Position numbers and translations under genes: made by a program. The notes under the pieces were generated by a model. The model was not told where the DNA came from. It made no database searches and saw only the letters and a list, made by a program, of their open reading frames with translations. DNA of 14,726 bases from an uncultured Deferribacteraceae bacterium (GTDB taxonomy: Bacteria; Chrysiogenota; Deferribacteres; Deferribacterales; Mucispirillaceae), in contig CAMQYB010000023.1 of NCBI GenBank assembly GCA_947039055.1, positions 1-14,726 on the forward strand, written 5' to 3'. This document shows, one piece after another, positions 1 to 6,497 of this stretch (within the stretch, counting starts at the first letter, position 1; every line of letters starts with the position of its first letter).

Positions 1-160
1 AAAACTAGCACACAAACTTAGAACACTAAACCGAACATACCAAACTTAGTCAAACTATACCCAATCAACTAAACCTAATCATTATACCCGATCCACTAAA
101 ACTAGCACACTCGCTAAACCTAGCCCAACTCGCAAAACCTAGCCCACTTAATGTAGACCC
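1..160. repeat. Degenerate A/C-rich tandem-repeat tract downstream of rplO
   Basis: The plus strand here is strikingly poor in G: by hand count about 12 G against 52 C in 160 bases. It is built of variations on ctaaacctagccca. Two adjacent 19-bp units, 109-127 and 128-146, match at 18 of 19 positions, and the 13-mer aaaactagcacac occurs at both 1-13 and 98-110. Related but more diverged copies fill the rest, for example around 69-80. All reading frames are short. On the transcribed (minus) strand it reads as G/T-rich with repeated GGGCTAGGTTT. The tract probably continues beyond the left edge. Its function is unknown. Confidence 0.7.
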
Positions 161-175
161 GTATTGAATTGATGA

Positions 176-679
176 TTATGATCTATTCCACTTGTGCCCT
201 TTTTTCACTACTGGTACTTTTGGCTCGTGATATATTTTCTCAACCGATCCACCAGCTGCAGTTATTTTAACTTCTGCTGATTTAGATATTCTATCTATAA
301 CAAACGATAACTTCTTCTTGCTAAGTTCGCCGTTTCCTAAAATCTTGATACCATCTTTATTACCGTTAACAAGACCTTTAGCTTTCAATGTTGCTTTATC
401 AACCGTATCATTATCAGAAAATCTCATGTCGATATCTTCTAAATTAACAATTTCAAAAACAAGCGCAAATCTAACATTAGAGAAACCACGTTTTGGTATA
501 CGACGAATAAGTGGCATCTGACCACCCTCAAATCCTATACGTACGTTACCAGATTTTCTAGCCTTCTGACCCTTAGTACCCTTACCTGCTGACGTACCTT
601 GACCTGAACCTGTTCCACGTCCTAATCTTTTTGTATCTCTATTTGCTCTATAACCCGGTTTTAGGTCATTTAATTTCAT
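176..679 (-). CDS. rplO: Large-subunit ribosomal protein L15 (uL15)
   Basis: L15 binds 23S rRNA late in assembly of the 50S subunit. The 167-residue product has the typical basic, glycine-rich N-terminal tail (about residues 20-41, GRGTGSGQG then GKGTKGQKAR) followed by the compact C-terminal domain ending near a conserved AGG and a YHEPK stretch. It is somewhat longer than the usual 144-150 residues, mainly at the lysine-rich C-terminus. The ATG is preceded by AGAGGTG at a good distance. It is the last gene of the visible cluster and ends with TAA. The 58-nt gap to rpsE lacks rpmD, which usually sits there, and secY does not follow within the 175 bases before the window edge. Confidence 0.97.
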   Translation of the reverse strand: MKLNDLKPGYRANRDTKRLGRGTGSGQGTSAGKGTKGQKARKSGNVRIGFEGGQMPLIRRIPKRGFSNVRFALVFEIVNLEDIDMRFSDNDTVDKATLKAKGLVNGNKDGIKILGNGELSKKKLSFVIDRISKSAEVKITAAGGSVEKIYHEPKVPVVKKGHKWNRS

Positions 680-737
680 CTTTACACCTCTAAGCTATAC
701 CAATATATAACTCGATTAATTATTACTATTACCAATG

Positions 738-1244
738 CTAAACTTTATTAGTTTTACCCATTAACGCTGATCTTGGAATATTTCTTGCATCAGCAACTTG
801 ATTTAATGTACGAATATTTTCAAAACCGTTCATCGCTGCATATAACGAATTATATGGATTACGACTTCTTACTGATTTTGCCAATATATTCTGTACACCA
901 GCTAATTCAAATAACGATCTAACAGCTCCACCAGCAATTATACCAGTACCCGGTGCTGCAGGTTTCATCACAAGCTCACTCGCGCCATACTTACCAACCG
1001 TAGCATGAGGGATCGAACCTTTAACAACTGGAATAGATACCATGCTCTTCTTAGCAAATTCTATCGCTTTACGTATAGCATCAGGCACTTCTCTCGCCTT
1101 ACCATGACCAATACCTACATTACCATTATGGTCGCCCACAACTACTAGTGCCGTAAATTTAAATATACGTCCACCTTTAACAACCTTAGTAACTCTACCT
1201 ATATGTACAACCTTATCGGTTATCAGATTCTCTTCAACGCTCAA
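738..1244 (-). CDS. rpsE: Small-subunit ribosomal protein S5 (uS5)
   Basis: S5 sits at the mRNA entry side and decoding region of the 30S subunit and contributes to translational accuracy. The 168-residue product has the double-stranded-RNA-binding-like N-terminal domain with the loop KVVKGGRIFKF (about 20-30), where spectinomycin-resistance changes occur in other bacteria. The signature GNVGIGHGKAREVPDAIRKA follows (about 41-60), then the C-terminal domain with PAAPGTGIIAGG (95-106). The start must be TTG: the reading frame has no ATG near the expected N-terminus, and TTG follows a GGGGGT ribosome binding site. It begins 14 nt after the rplR stop and ends with TAG. Length is normal for the family. 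Confidence 0.97.
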   Translation of the reverse strand: MSVEENLITDKVVHIGRVTKVVKGGRIFKFTALVVVGDHNGNVGIGHGKAREVPDAIRKAIEFAKKSMVSIPVVKGSIPHATVGKYGASELVMKPAAPGTGIIAGGAVRSLFELAGVQNILAKSVRSRNPYNSLYAAMNGFENIRTLNQVADARNIPRSALMGKTNKV

Positions 1245-1258
1245 AGTGATACCCCCAA

Positions 1259-1624
1259 CTAAAATTCAAGTCCGGCTTCTCTTGCCGAATCAGCTAATGA
1301 CTTTATCTTACCATGGTAGATAAAACCACCTCTATCAAATACTGCTTGCTTGATACCCTTTACTACTGCTCTATCTCCAATAGTTTTACCTATCAATGAG
1401 GCAACTTCTTTATTCAACTTGCCATTATATTTCGACCTAATGTCTTTTTCTAATGAACTAGCTGAAGCCAAAGTGATACCTGACTCATCATCTATTAGTT
1501 GAGCATAAATATAACTGTTACTTCTAAACACCGCTAAACGTGGTCTAGATGAACTTCCTGATAATTTCTTTCTTATGCGAAAGTGACGTTTATTACGACC
1601 TTCAACCTTGCTTATCTTACCCAC
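1259..1624 (-). CDS. rplR: Large-subunit ribosomal protein L18 (uL18)
   Basis: L18 binds 5S rRNA together with L5 and anchors it in the central protuberance of the 50S subunit. The 121-residue product has the basic N-terminus (RNKRHFRIRKK), then SRPRLAVFRSNSYIYAQLIDD and the C-terminal YHGKIKSLADSAREAGLEF that closes most bacterial L18 proteins. Length is normal. It starts at GTG, seven bases downstream of an AAGAGGT site, and lies 17 nt after the rplF stop. It ends with TAG. The order rplF-rplR-rpsE is the standard spc order. Confidence 0.97.
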   Translation of the reverse strand: MGKISKVEGRNKRHFRIRKKLSGSSSRPRLAVFRSNSYIYAQLIDDESGITLASASSLEKDIRSKYNGKLNKEVASLIGKTIGDRAVVKGIKQAVFDRGGFIYHGKIKSLADSAREAGLEF

Positions 1625-1641
1625 AACAGATACCTCTTAAA

Positions 1642-2223
1642 TTATTTCTTACCAGACTTACCAGCTTTTAACATAATTTTTTCATTTTGATAACGAATTC
1701 CTTTCCCTTTATAAGGTTCAGGTTTACGAATCTTTCTTATGTTTGCAGCTACTTGACCGACTAATTGCTTATCTATACCTTTAACGATTATCCTGTTAGT
1801 TCCTTCAACTGTAAATGCTATACCAGCTGGAGCAAGAAATACACAAGGATGTGAAAAACCCATAGCTAAATCTAAATCTTTATCTTTTAAAGTAACTCTG
1901 TAACCAACACCAACTATCTCTAATACTTTCTCAAAACCGTTAGAAACACCAACTACCATATTTGATACTAATGTACGCATCAAACCGTGCTGAACTCTTA
2001 TTTTTAAGACAACATCTGGATCACACATTAGTTCAACGATGTTGTTCTCAACTTTTAAAGTAATTCCCTCAGGCAATTGCTGAGATAATTTTCCTTTCGG
2101 CCCTTCAACTGTAACAAGATTAGATGAATCGCACTTCACACTAACTCCCGCTGGAAGCTCGATAGGTGATTTACCTATTCTTGATACATTGTATTTTGAT
2201 TTCTCTTTAACTTCTGTTTTCAT
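1642..2223 (-). CDS. rplF: Large-subunit ribosomal protein L6 (uL6)
   Basis: L6 lies near the factor-binding site of the 50S subunit. The 193-residue product carries the two repeated L6 folds, the typical opening SRIGKSPIELP and the closing KIRKPEPYKGKGIRYQNEKI. In most bacteria the protein begins at about MSRIGK; here there is an extra leader of roughly 14 mostly charged residues (MKTEVKEKSKYNV) and no start codon closer to SRIGK. ATG at 2223 is chosen because an AAGGAGA site lies eight bases upstream. A TTG directly before it (2226) could also serve, adding one residue. It ends with TAA, 17 nt before rplR. Confidence 0.95.
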   Translation of the reverse strand: MKTEVKEKSKYNVSRIGKSPIELPAGVSVKCDSSNLVTVEGPKGKLSQQLPEGITLKVENNIVELMCDPDVVLKIRVQHGLMRTLVSNMVVGVSNGFEKVLEIVGVGYRVTLKDKDLDLAMGFSHPCVFLAPAGIAFTVEGTNRIIVKGIDKQLVGQVAANIRKIRKPEPYKGKGIRYQNEKIMLKAGKSGKK

Positions 2224-2249
2224 CAAAAAATCTCCTTAATCTCTGTCGA

Positions 2250-2648
2250 TTACCAAATCTGACAAAGATACTCTCCACCAACTTTTTCTGTAAGACACTG
2301 CTTAACCGTTTTGATACCTGATGATGTAGATATTATTCCATTACCTAAACCACCTAAAACCAATGTAAGGCTTTTAGTGTTAATGTAAACTCTACCACCC
2401 GGTTTTGATATACGCTTTAACCCACGTATTACAGAATCATTCATGTCGGTATACTTAAGAAAAACAACGATATCTTGATGATTACCAACAGGTTCTATCT
2501 GAAATTCTCTTATATATCCTTCTTGCTTTAATACTAAAGCTATATTCTCTTTCATCTTAGAATATGGTATCTTTACTTTCTCATGTTTTACCATAAGTGC
2601 ATTACGAATACGGGTTAACATATCCGATATAGGATCAGTAAGTCTCAT
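2250..2648 (-). CDS. rpsH: Small-subunit ribosomal protein S8 (uS8)
   Basis: S8 is a primary binder of the central domain of 16S rRNA, and in E. coli it is the translational repressor of the spc operon. The 132-residue product opens with the usual DPISDMLTRIRNA and closes with the conserved GIISTSSGIKT then GGEYLCQIW, so it is complete. The ATG follows a strong AGGTGGAGA site. It sits between rpsN (20-nt gap) and rplF. An S8-binding operator would be expected near rplE in E. coli-like regulation; I did not identify one here. Confidence 0.97.
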   Translation of the reverse strand: MRLTDPISDMLTRIRNALMVKHEKVKIPYSKMKENIALVLKQEGYIREFQIEPVGNHQDIVVFLKYTDMNDSVIRGLKRISKPGGRVYINTKSLTLVLGGLGNGIISTSSGIKTVKQCLTEKVGGEYLCQIW

Positions 2649-2668
2649 AATTTTATCTCCACCTAATT

Positions 2669-2854
2669 TTACCAGCTAGATTTGCGTACGCCCGGAATGT
2701 CACCAGCTAACGCTAATTTACGAAAACAGATACGACACATATTAAATCTTCTTAAATACGCTCTCGCTCTGCCACATAATGGACAACGATTGTTCTTTCT
2801 AACTTTAAATTTCTTCTTCTCAAATGCGCTGTTATATTTTGCTGTTGTAGCCAA
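2669..2854 (-). CDS. rpsN: Small-subunit ribosomal protein S14, zinc-binding short form (uS14, type Z)
   Basis: S14 helps assemble the head of the 30S subunit. This 61-residue product is the short, zinc-binding form: cysteines at about 24, 27, 40 and 43 form C-x2-C-x12-C-x2-C. The C-terminus GDIPGVRKSSW is the family hallmark. The longer zinc-free form found in many proteobacteria is about 100 residues. The start is TTG; there is no ATG or GTG nearby in frame. A GGGGGT site lies just upstream, in almost the same arrangement as at rpsE (GGGGGTATCA, then TT and the start). It is located between rplE and rpsH, as usual. Confidence 0.97.
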   Translation of the reverse strand: MATTAKYNSAFEKKKFKVRKNNRCPLCGRARAYLRRFNMCRICFRKLALAGDIPGVRKSSW

Positions 2855-2877
2855 ATGATACCCCCTAAAGTCTCATA

Positions 2878-3414
2878 CTAAGCAAACGGCATTCCGAGTG
2901 CTCTTAATAACTGTCTGCCTTCTTCATCCGTTTTAGCTGTTGTTGTTATTATAACATCTAATCCACGAACTTTATCTATTCTATCATAATCAATCTCAGG
3001 AAAAATAATCTGCTCTTTAATACCAACAGCATAATTACCTCTTCCATCAAATGAGTTCGGATTAACACCTTTAAAATCTCTAACCCTTGCTAGAGCAATA
3101 TTAAAGAAACGTTGTAAAAACTCATACATAATCTCATTACGAAGCGTAACCTTGCAACCAATCGGCATACCCTCTCTTAACTTAAAACCAGCGATCGAAC
3201 GCTTAGCTTTTGTTAAAATAGGTTTCTGACCCGCAATCTTCGCCATATCAGCAACTGCATGATCTAAAACTTTAGAGTTTGTCGCAGCTTCACCAACACC
3301 CATGTTTAATACTACTTTCGTAACAACAGGAACTTGGTTGATATTTTTATATCCATTCTCTTTCATCAAAAAAGGGATTACTTCCTTCTGATACTTCTCT
3401 CTTAAAACTGTCAT
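2878..3414 (-). CDS. rplE: Large-subunit ribosomal protein L5 (uL5)
   Basis: L5 binds 5S rRNA and contacts the P-site tRNA from the central protuberance. The 178-residue product has VLNMGVGEA (about 35-43), GQKPILTKAKRSIAGFKLREG (about 62-82) and the closing ITTTAKTDEEGRQLLRALGMPF. ATG at 3414 is chosen over an in-frame GTG at 3429: the ATG has a GAGGT site eight bases upstream and gives the standard beginning, whereas the GTG overlaps that site. Length matches the family (about 179). It ends with TAG, followed by a 23-nt gap to rpsN. Confidence 0.97.
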   Translation of the reverse strand: MTVLREKYQKEVIPFLMKENGYKNINQVPVVTKVVLNMGVGEAATNSKVLDHAVADMAKIAGQKPILTKAKRSIAGFKLREGMPIGCKVTLRNEIMYEFLQRFFNIALARVRDFKGVNPNSFDGRGNYAVGIKEQIIFPEIDYDRIDKVRGLDVIITTTAKTDEEGRQLLRALGMPFA

Positions 3415-3441
3415 CTTATAAGACCTCACAAATCACTATCA

Positions 3442-3780
3442 TTATTTCTTATCTAACAATTCGCCACAAGATTTACAAAATCTAGACTTCTTACCATTTT
3501 CTAAAATCTTAACGCCTAATCTAACACCCTTGTCACATTTACCACATAGGTACATAACATTAGATATATCCACTGGCATACTTTTCTCAATGATACCACC
3601 ATCAGGATTAAGTGCGTTTGGCTTAGTATGACGCTTAACAATTGCAACATTCTCTGCAAGCACCTTACCATTTATTTTATCAACAGAAACAATTTTCGTC
3701 TTTGTTTTCTTATCCTTACCAGCCGTAACTATTATAGGATCGTCTTTAAACAATTTATACTTGATCTTCTTCGTCTTCAT
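3442..3780 (-). CDS. rplX: Large-subunit ribosomal protein L24 with C-terminal zinc ribbon (uL24)
   Basis: L24 starts assembly of the 50S subunit by binding the 5' end of 23S rRNA. The 112-residue product has a KOW-type N-terminal half (VTAGKDKKTKTKIVSVD, then GKVLAENVAIVKRHTKP) and the usual GGIIEKSMPVDISNVM. The C-terminus carries cysteines at about 79, 82, 102 and 105 (C-x2-C and C-x2-C), the zinc-ribbon form found in many bacteria and lost in others. ATG is preceded by AAAGAGGT. It lies between rplN (41-nt gap) and rplE (27-nt gap). Confidence 0.96.
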   Translation of the reverse strand: MKTKKIKYKLFKDDPIIVTAGKDKKTKTKIVSVDKINGKVLAENVAIVKRHTKPNALNPDGGIIEKSMPVDISNVMYLCGKCDKGVRLGVKILENGKKSRFCKSCGELLDKK

Positions 3781-3821
3781 CTATCAAAAACCTCTTTACA
3801 ATCTTAGTAGCGGAACAATAA

Positions 3822-4190
3822 TTAAAGAACCTCAGGTGCCATAGATACTATCTTTAAAAAACCTTTACCCCTAAGCTCTCTTGCTACTGGACCAAAAACA
3901 CGGGTACCTACTGGCTCGCTTTGTTTGTTAACTAAAACAGCAGCGTTATCGTCAAACTTGATGTATGTACCATCCTCACGACGCTTCTCTTTTTTAGTTC
4001 TAACAACAACAGCCTTAATAACTGTACCTTTCTTAATATTACTATCTGGAGCAGCCTCTTTTACCGAAGCAACAATAATATCACCAACTCTACCGTAACG
4101 CTTACGTGAGCCACCTAAAACTTTAATACACATAATCTCTTTAGCACCAGAATTATCTGCAATTATTAATCTTGACTGAACCTGAACCAT
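3822..4190 (-). CDS. rplN: Large-subunit ribosomal protein L14 (uL14)
   Basis: L14 lies on the subunit interface of the 50S subunit and takes part in an intersubunit bridge. The 122-residue product starts MVQVQSRLIIADNSGAKEIMCIKVLGGS, has GDIIVASVKEA, and ends RELRGKGFLKIVSMAPEVL, so it is complete and of the exact family length. The ATG comes one base after the rpsQ TAG. Its ribosome binding site, AAAGGGGGC, lies inside the last codons of rpsQ, which suggests translational coupling. It is the first gene of the classical spc part, but no promoter-sized gap separates it from the S10 part. Confidence 0.98.
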   Translation of the reverse strand: MVQVQSRLIIADNSGAKEIMCIKVLGGSRKRYGRVGDIIVASVKEAAPDSNIKKGTVIKAVVVRTKKEKRREDGTYIKFDDNAAVLVNKQSEPVGTRVFGPVARELRGKGFLKIVSMAPEVL

Positions 4191-4191
4191 A

Positions 4192-4476
4192 CTACTCAGC
4201 CCCCTTTGTTCTACTCTCTAAAGCTTGTGAAAGTATCGCACTAACTCTCCAGCATTTATTCTTGCTTAGAGGACGAGTTTCAATAATCTCTACTTTATCG
4301 CCGATTTTTGCAGCATTTTCTTCATCATGAGCAAAAAAGGTTTTTGAGCGTTTAATATATTTTCTGTACATTGGGTGAAGCATCTGACGTTCAATCTTTA
4401 CCACAACTGTCTTCTGCATCTTATCGCTTACAACTATACCACGACGTACTTTTCTTCTTCCTCTACTTGCTTCCAT
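4192..4476 (-). CDS. rpsQ: Small-subunit ribosomal protein S17 (uS17)
   Basis: S17 is a primary 16S rRNA binder with an OB fold. The 94-residue product has the signature GIVVSDKMQKTVVVKIER (about 13-30), HPMYRKYIKRSKTFFAHDE and GDKVEIIETRPLSKNKCWRV; a short charged tail follows. The ATG overlaps the end of rpmC by 14 nt in a different frame, and its AGGAAGG site lies inside rpmC, so the two are probably translationally coupled. It ends with TAG, one base before the rplN start. Confidence 0.97.
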   Translation of the reverse strand: MEASRGRRKVRRGIVVSDKMQKTVVVKIERQMLHPMYRKYIKRSKTFFAHDEENAAKIGDKVEIIETRPLSKNKCWRVSAILSQALESRTKGAE

Positions 4477-4672
4477 CGTCTGCCTTCCTGTTACGCTCTG
4501 ACATAATCGTCTTAATACGCGCTATATCCTTTTTTGATTGTTTAATCTTTGAGGTATCTTCTAACTCACCAGTAGATAACTTGAAACGCATACGGAATAC
4601 ACTCTCACGTATCTCTTGCTCTTTAGCAGATAACTCTTCTGTGCTAATATCTCTTAGCTCTGTCGGTTTCAT
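4463..4672 (-). CDS. rpmC: Large-subunit ribosomal protein L29 (uL29)
   Basis: L29 is a small helical hairpin near the exit of the peptide tunnel and forms part of the docking site for trigger factor and SRP. The 69-residue product has ELRDISTEEL, the central FRMRFKLSTGELEDTSKI and KKDIARIKTIMSER, the usual L29 pattern. The ATG comes two bases after the rplP stop and uses a GGAGGGT site located in the end of rplP. The 3' end overlaps the rpsQ start by 14 nt. The stop is TAG. Confidence 0.96.
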   Translation of the reverse strand: MKPTELRDISTEELSAKEQEIRESVFRMRFKLSTGELEDTSKIKQSKKDIARIKTIMSERNRKADDGSK

Positions 4673-4674
4673 AA

Positions 4675-5112
4675 TTATACACCCTCCACAGAAGTTTGAA
4701 CTTGTGCTTTAATAACAATCTTAGTCTTAATAGGTAGTTTATGTGATGCTCTACGGAATGCTTCTCTAGCATCTGCTTCACTTACACCGCCACCTATTTC
4801 GAATAGCATAGTTCTCTCTTTTACTGGAGCAACATAACCATCTAAAGGACCTTTACCTTTACCCATACGAACTTCTGCTGCTCTTTTAGTTACCGGTTTG
4901 TGTGGGAATATACGAATTGTAACATCTCCACCCCTTTTTAAATATCTGTTAATAGCGATACGGGCTGCTTCTATTTGACGGCTCGTAATCTTAGCTTTAC
5001 ATTCGCTAGCTAATCCGAAATCACCGTAAACAACTGTGTGACCTTTGGTCGCTTTACCTTTTATTCTACCTTTAAACTGCTTTCTATATTTCGTCTTCTT
5101 TGGCTGTAACAT
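4675..5112 (-). CDS. rplP: Large-subunit ribosomal protein L16 (uL16)
   Basis: L16 is a late-assembling 50S protein near the A-site tRNA and the peptidyl-transferase centre. The 145-residue product begins MLQPKKTKYRKQFKGR, has FGLASECKAKITSRQIEAAR, the conserved RMGKGKG (about 82-88; the arginine equals the one hydroxylated in E. coli) and the closing AFRRASHKLPIKTKIV. A strong AAAGGAGGT site overlaps the end of rpsC. The gap to rpsC is four bases and the gap to rpmC two, so the genes are tightly coupled. Confidence 0.98.
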   Translation of the reverse strand: MLQPKKTKYRKQFKGRIKGKATKGHTVVYGDFGLASECKAKITSRQIEAARIAINRYLKRGGDVTIRIFPHKPVTKRAAEVRMGKGKGPLDGYVAPVKERTMLFEIGGGVSEADAREAFRRASHKLPIKTKIVIKAQVQTSVEGV

Positions 5113-5116
5113 AATA

Positions 5117-5776
5117 CTATTCTACCTCCTTTGAAGTGCCTGATCTATCTTCTAATATCTCACCAGTGAAAATCCAAACTTTAATACCGATGATACCAAA
5201 TGTAGTCAACGCTTCAGCAGTGTTATAGTCGATTGAAGCACGTAATGTTTGTAAAGGAACACGTCCTTTAATGTACCACTCGCTTCTTGCTATATCTGCA
5301 CCAGCTAATCTACCACTACACATAACTTTGATACCTAAAGCTCCAGATTTTAAAGTCTGTAATACAGCTTTCTTCATAGCTCGTCTGAATGCAACTCTTC
5401 TTACTAATTGTTGAGCTATACCCTCAGCAACTAATTTTGAGTCTAATTCTGGTTTTTTGATCTCTCTGATAACTATTAACGCCTCTGAGCTAGTATATTT
5501 TTTAAGTTCAAGCTTCAATTTTTCAATCTCTGCTCCCTTCTTACCAATAACTACTCCAGGACGGCTACTGTTTAACGTAATTCTAACTTTACCACTCATA
5601 CGTTCTATAACAATTTGAGATATACCAGCTTGTGAAAGCTTCTTACGTAAAAATGTACGTATTCTTATATCTTCAATTAGATGTTTCGCATAATCTGTTT
5701 TATTAGCGTACCAAACCGAATTCCATGGCTTGCTTACACCTACTCTAAAACCAGTTGGATTAACCTTCTGTCCCAC
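5117..5776 (-). CDS. rpsC: Small-subunit ribosomal protein S3 (uS3)
   Basis: S3 surrounds the mRNA entry channel of the 30S subunit. The 219-residue product starts GQKVNPTGFRVGV and holds a KH RNA-binding domain with the loop VVIGKKGAEIEKL (about 75-87). Its C-terminal domain includes RRVAFRRAMKKA (126-137), GRLAGADIARSEWY (155-168) and GRVPLQTLRASIDY (171-184). The start is GTG, overlapping the last base of the rplV TAG (the sequence reads TAGTG), with AAGGGGGT just upstream inside rplV. It ends with TAG. Length is normal. Confidence 0.98.
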   Translation of the reverse strand: MGQKVNPTGFRVGVSKPWNSVWYANKTDYAKHLIEDIRIRTFLRKKLSQAGISQIVIERMSGKVRITLNSSRPGVVIGKKGAEIEKLKLELKKYTSSEALIVIREIKKPELDSKLVAEGIAQQLVRRVAFRRAMKKAVLQTLKSGALGIKVMCSGRLAGADIARSEWYIKGRVPLQTLRASIDYNTAEALTTFGIIGIKVWIFTGEILEDRSGTSKEVE

Positions 5777-6123
5777 TATTTACCCCCTTGATCATCTGCA
5801 ATAACTACTTTTATATGAGTAGTCGGCTTACAAATAAGAGACGCTCTACCATGTGCTCTTGGCATGAATCTCTTTAACGGAGGACCCATCTCAATATTTA
5901 ATATCTTCACTTTAAAATTTGAGAAATCACGAATCTTATGATTCTCCTCAGCGTTCGCAACAGCAGACCTTAGAACTTTAAATATAGCCAATGCACCTTT
6001 ACGTGGTGTAAACTTAAGCAATGCCATCGCTGCATCAACTTGTTTACCGCGTATTAACGCCGCTACTTCTCTTGTCTTACGTGTAGAAACCCTTATATAC
6101 TTGCCTGTAGCTTTTACATCCAT
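5776..6123 (-). CDS. rplV: Large-subunit ribosomal protein L22 (uL22)
   Basis: L22 lines the nascent-peptide tunnel with an extended beta hairpin. The 115-residue product has YIRVSTRKTREVAALIRGK at the N-terminus and the hairpin region MGPPLKRFMPRAHGRASLI followed by TTHIKVVIAD, where macrolide-resistance changes are found in other species. Nothing in that loop looks deleted or expanded. The ATG lies three bases after the rpsS stop and uses an AAAGGAAG site in the end of rpsS. The TAG stop shares one base with the rpsC GTG. Confidence 0.97.
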   Translation of the reverse strand: MDVKATGKYIRVSTRKTREVAALIRGKQVDAAMALLKFTPRKGALAIFKVLRSAVANAEENHKIRDFSNFKVKILNIEMGPPLKRFMPRAHGRASLICKPTTHIKVVIADDQGGK

Positions 6124-6126
6124 AAT

Positions 6127-6408
6127 CTATCTTCCTTTAACCTTTTTATCATCTTTCTTATGACCTTTAAAAGTTCTTGTTAATGAAAATTCACCCAATT
6201 TATGACCAACCATATTCTCTGTAACATAGACAGGAATAAATTTATGTCCATTATGAACAGCAAAAGTTAATCCAATCATATCTGGTATGATAGTACTTCT
6301 TCTTGACCACGTTTTGATAACTTGCTTACTGCCCGAACTTTTAGCAACATCTACCTTCTTCAGTAGATGATCATCAATAAATGGGCCTTTCTTTAACGAT
6401 CTTGGCAC
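6127..6408 (-). CDS. rpsS: Small-subunit ribosomal protein S19 (uS19)
   Basis: S19 sits at the top of the 30S head next to S13. The 93-residue product starts PRSLKKGPFIDDHLLKKV and has WSRRSTIIPDMIG, HNGHKFIPVYVTENMVGHKLGEF and the closing RTFKGHKK, a complete family match. The start codon is GTG, six bases after a strong AGGAGG site. The 89-nt gap upstream is the largest one inside the S10 part apart from the rpsJ-rplC gap, and it holds AT-rich inverted repeats. The stop is TAG. Confidence 0.97.
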   Translation of the reverse strand: MPRSLKKGPFIDDHLLKKVDVAKSSGSKQVIKTWSRRSTIIPDMIGLTFAVHNGHKFIPVYVTENMVGHKLGEFSLTRTFKGHKKDDKKVKGR

Positions 6409-6423
6409 GTTAATCCTCCTAAG

Positions 6424-6461
6424 TTAATAACTATCCGTTTATATAAACTATATAGTATTAA
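6424..6461 (-). other. AT-rich imperfect hairpin in the rplB-rpsS spacer
   Basis: The arms ttaataactat (6424-6434) and atagtattaa (6452-6461) are complementary with one unpaired base. Between them lies the perfect 12-bp palindrome gtttatataaac (6437-6448), overlapping a second palindrome, actatatagt (6447-6456), so alternative pairings are possible. The element sits directly upstream of the rpsS AGGAGG site (6415-6420). It may form an RNA structure between the two genes, but all-A/T pairing makes it weak and chance similarity is possible. Confidence 0.3.
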
Positions 6462-6497
6462 ATAGATATAACAATATTTAATATACTCTTTTCTTAA

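Noticed and set aside
1..175. G-quadruplex on the minus strand of the repeat tract
   Set aside because: The GGG runs are separated by loops far longer than usual and several units have only GG.
3415..3429. Upstream GTG start for rplE
   Set aside because: It overlaps the ribosome binding site of the ATG at 3414 and would add residues not found in L5.
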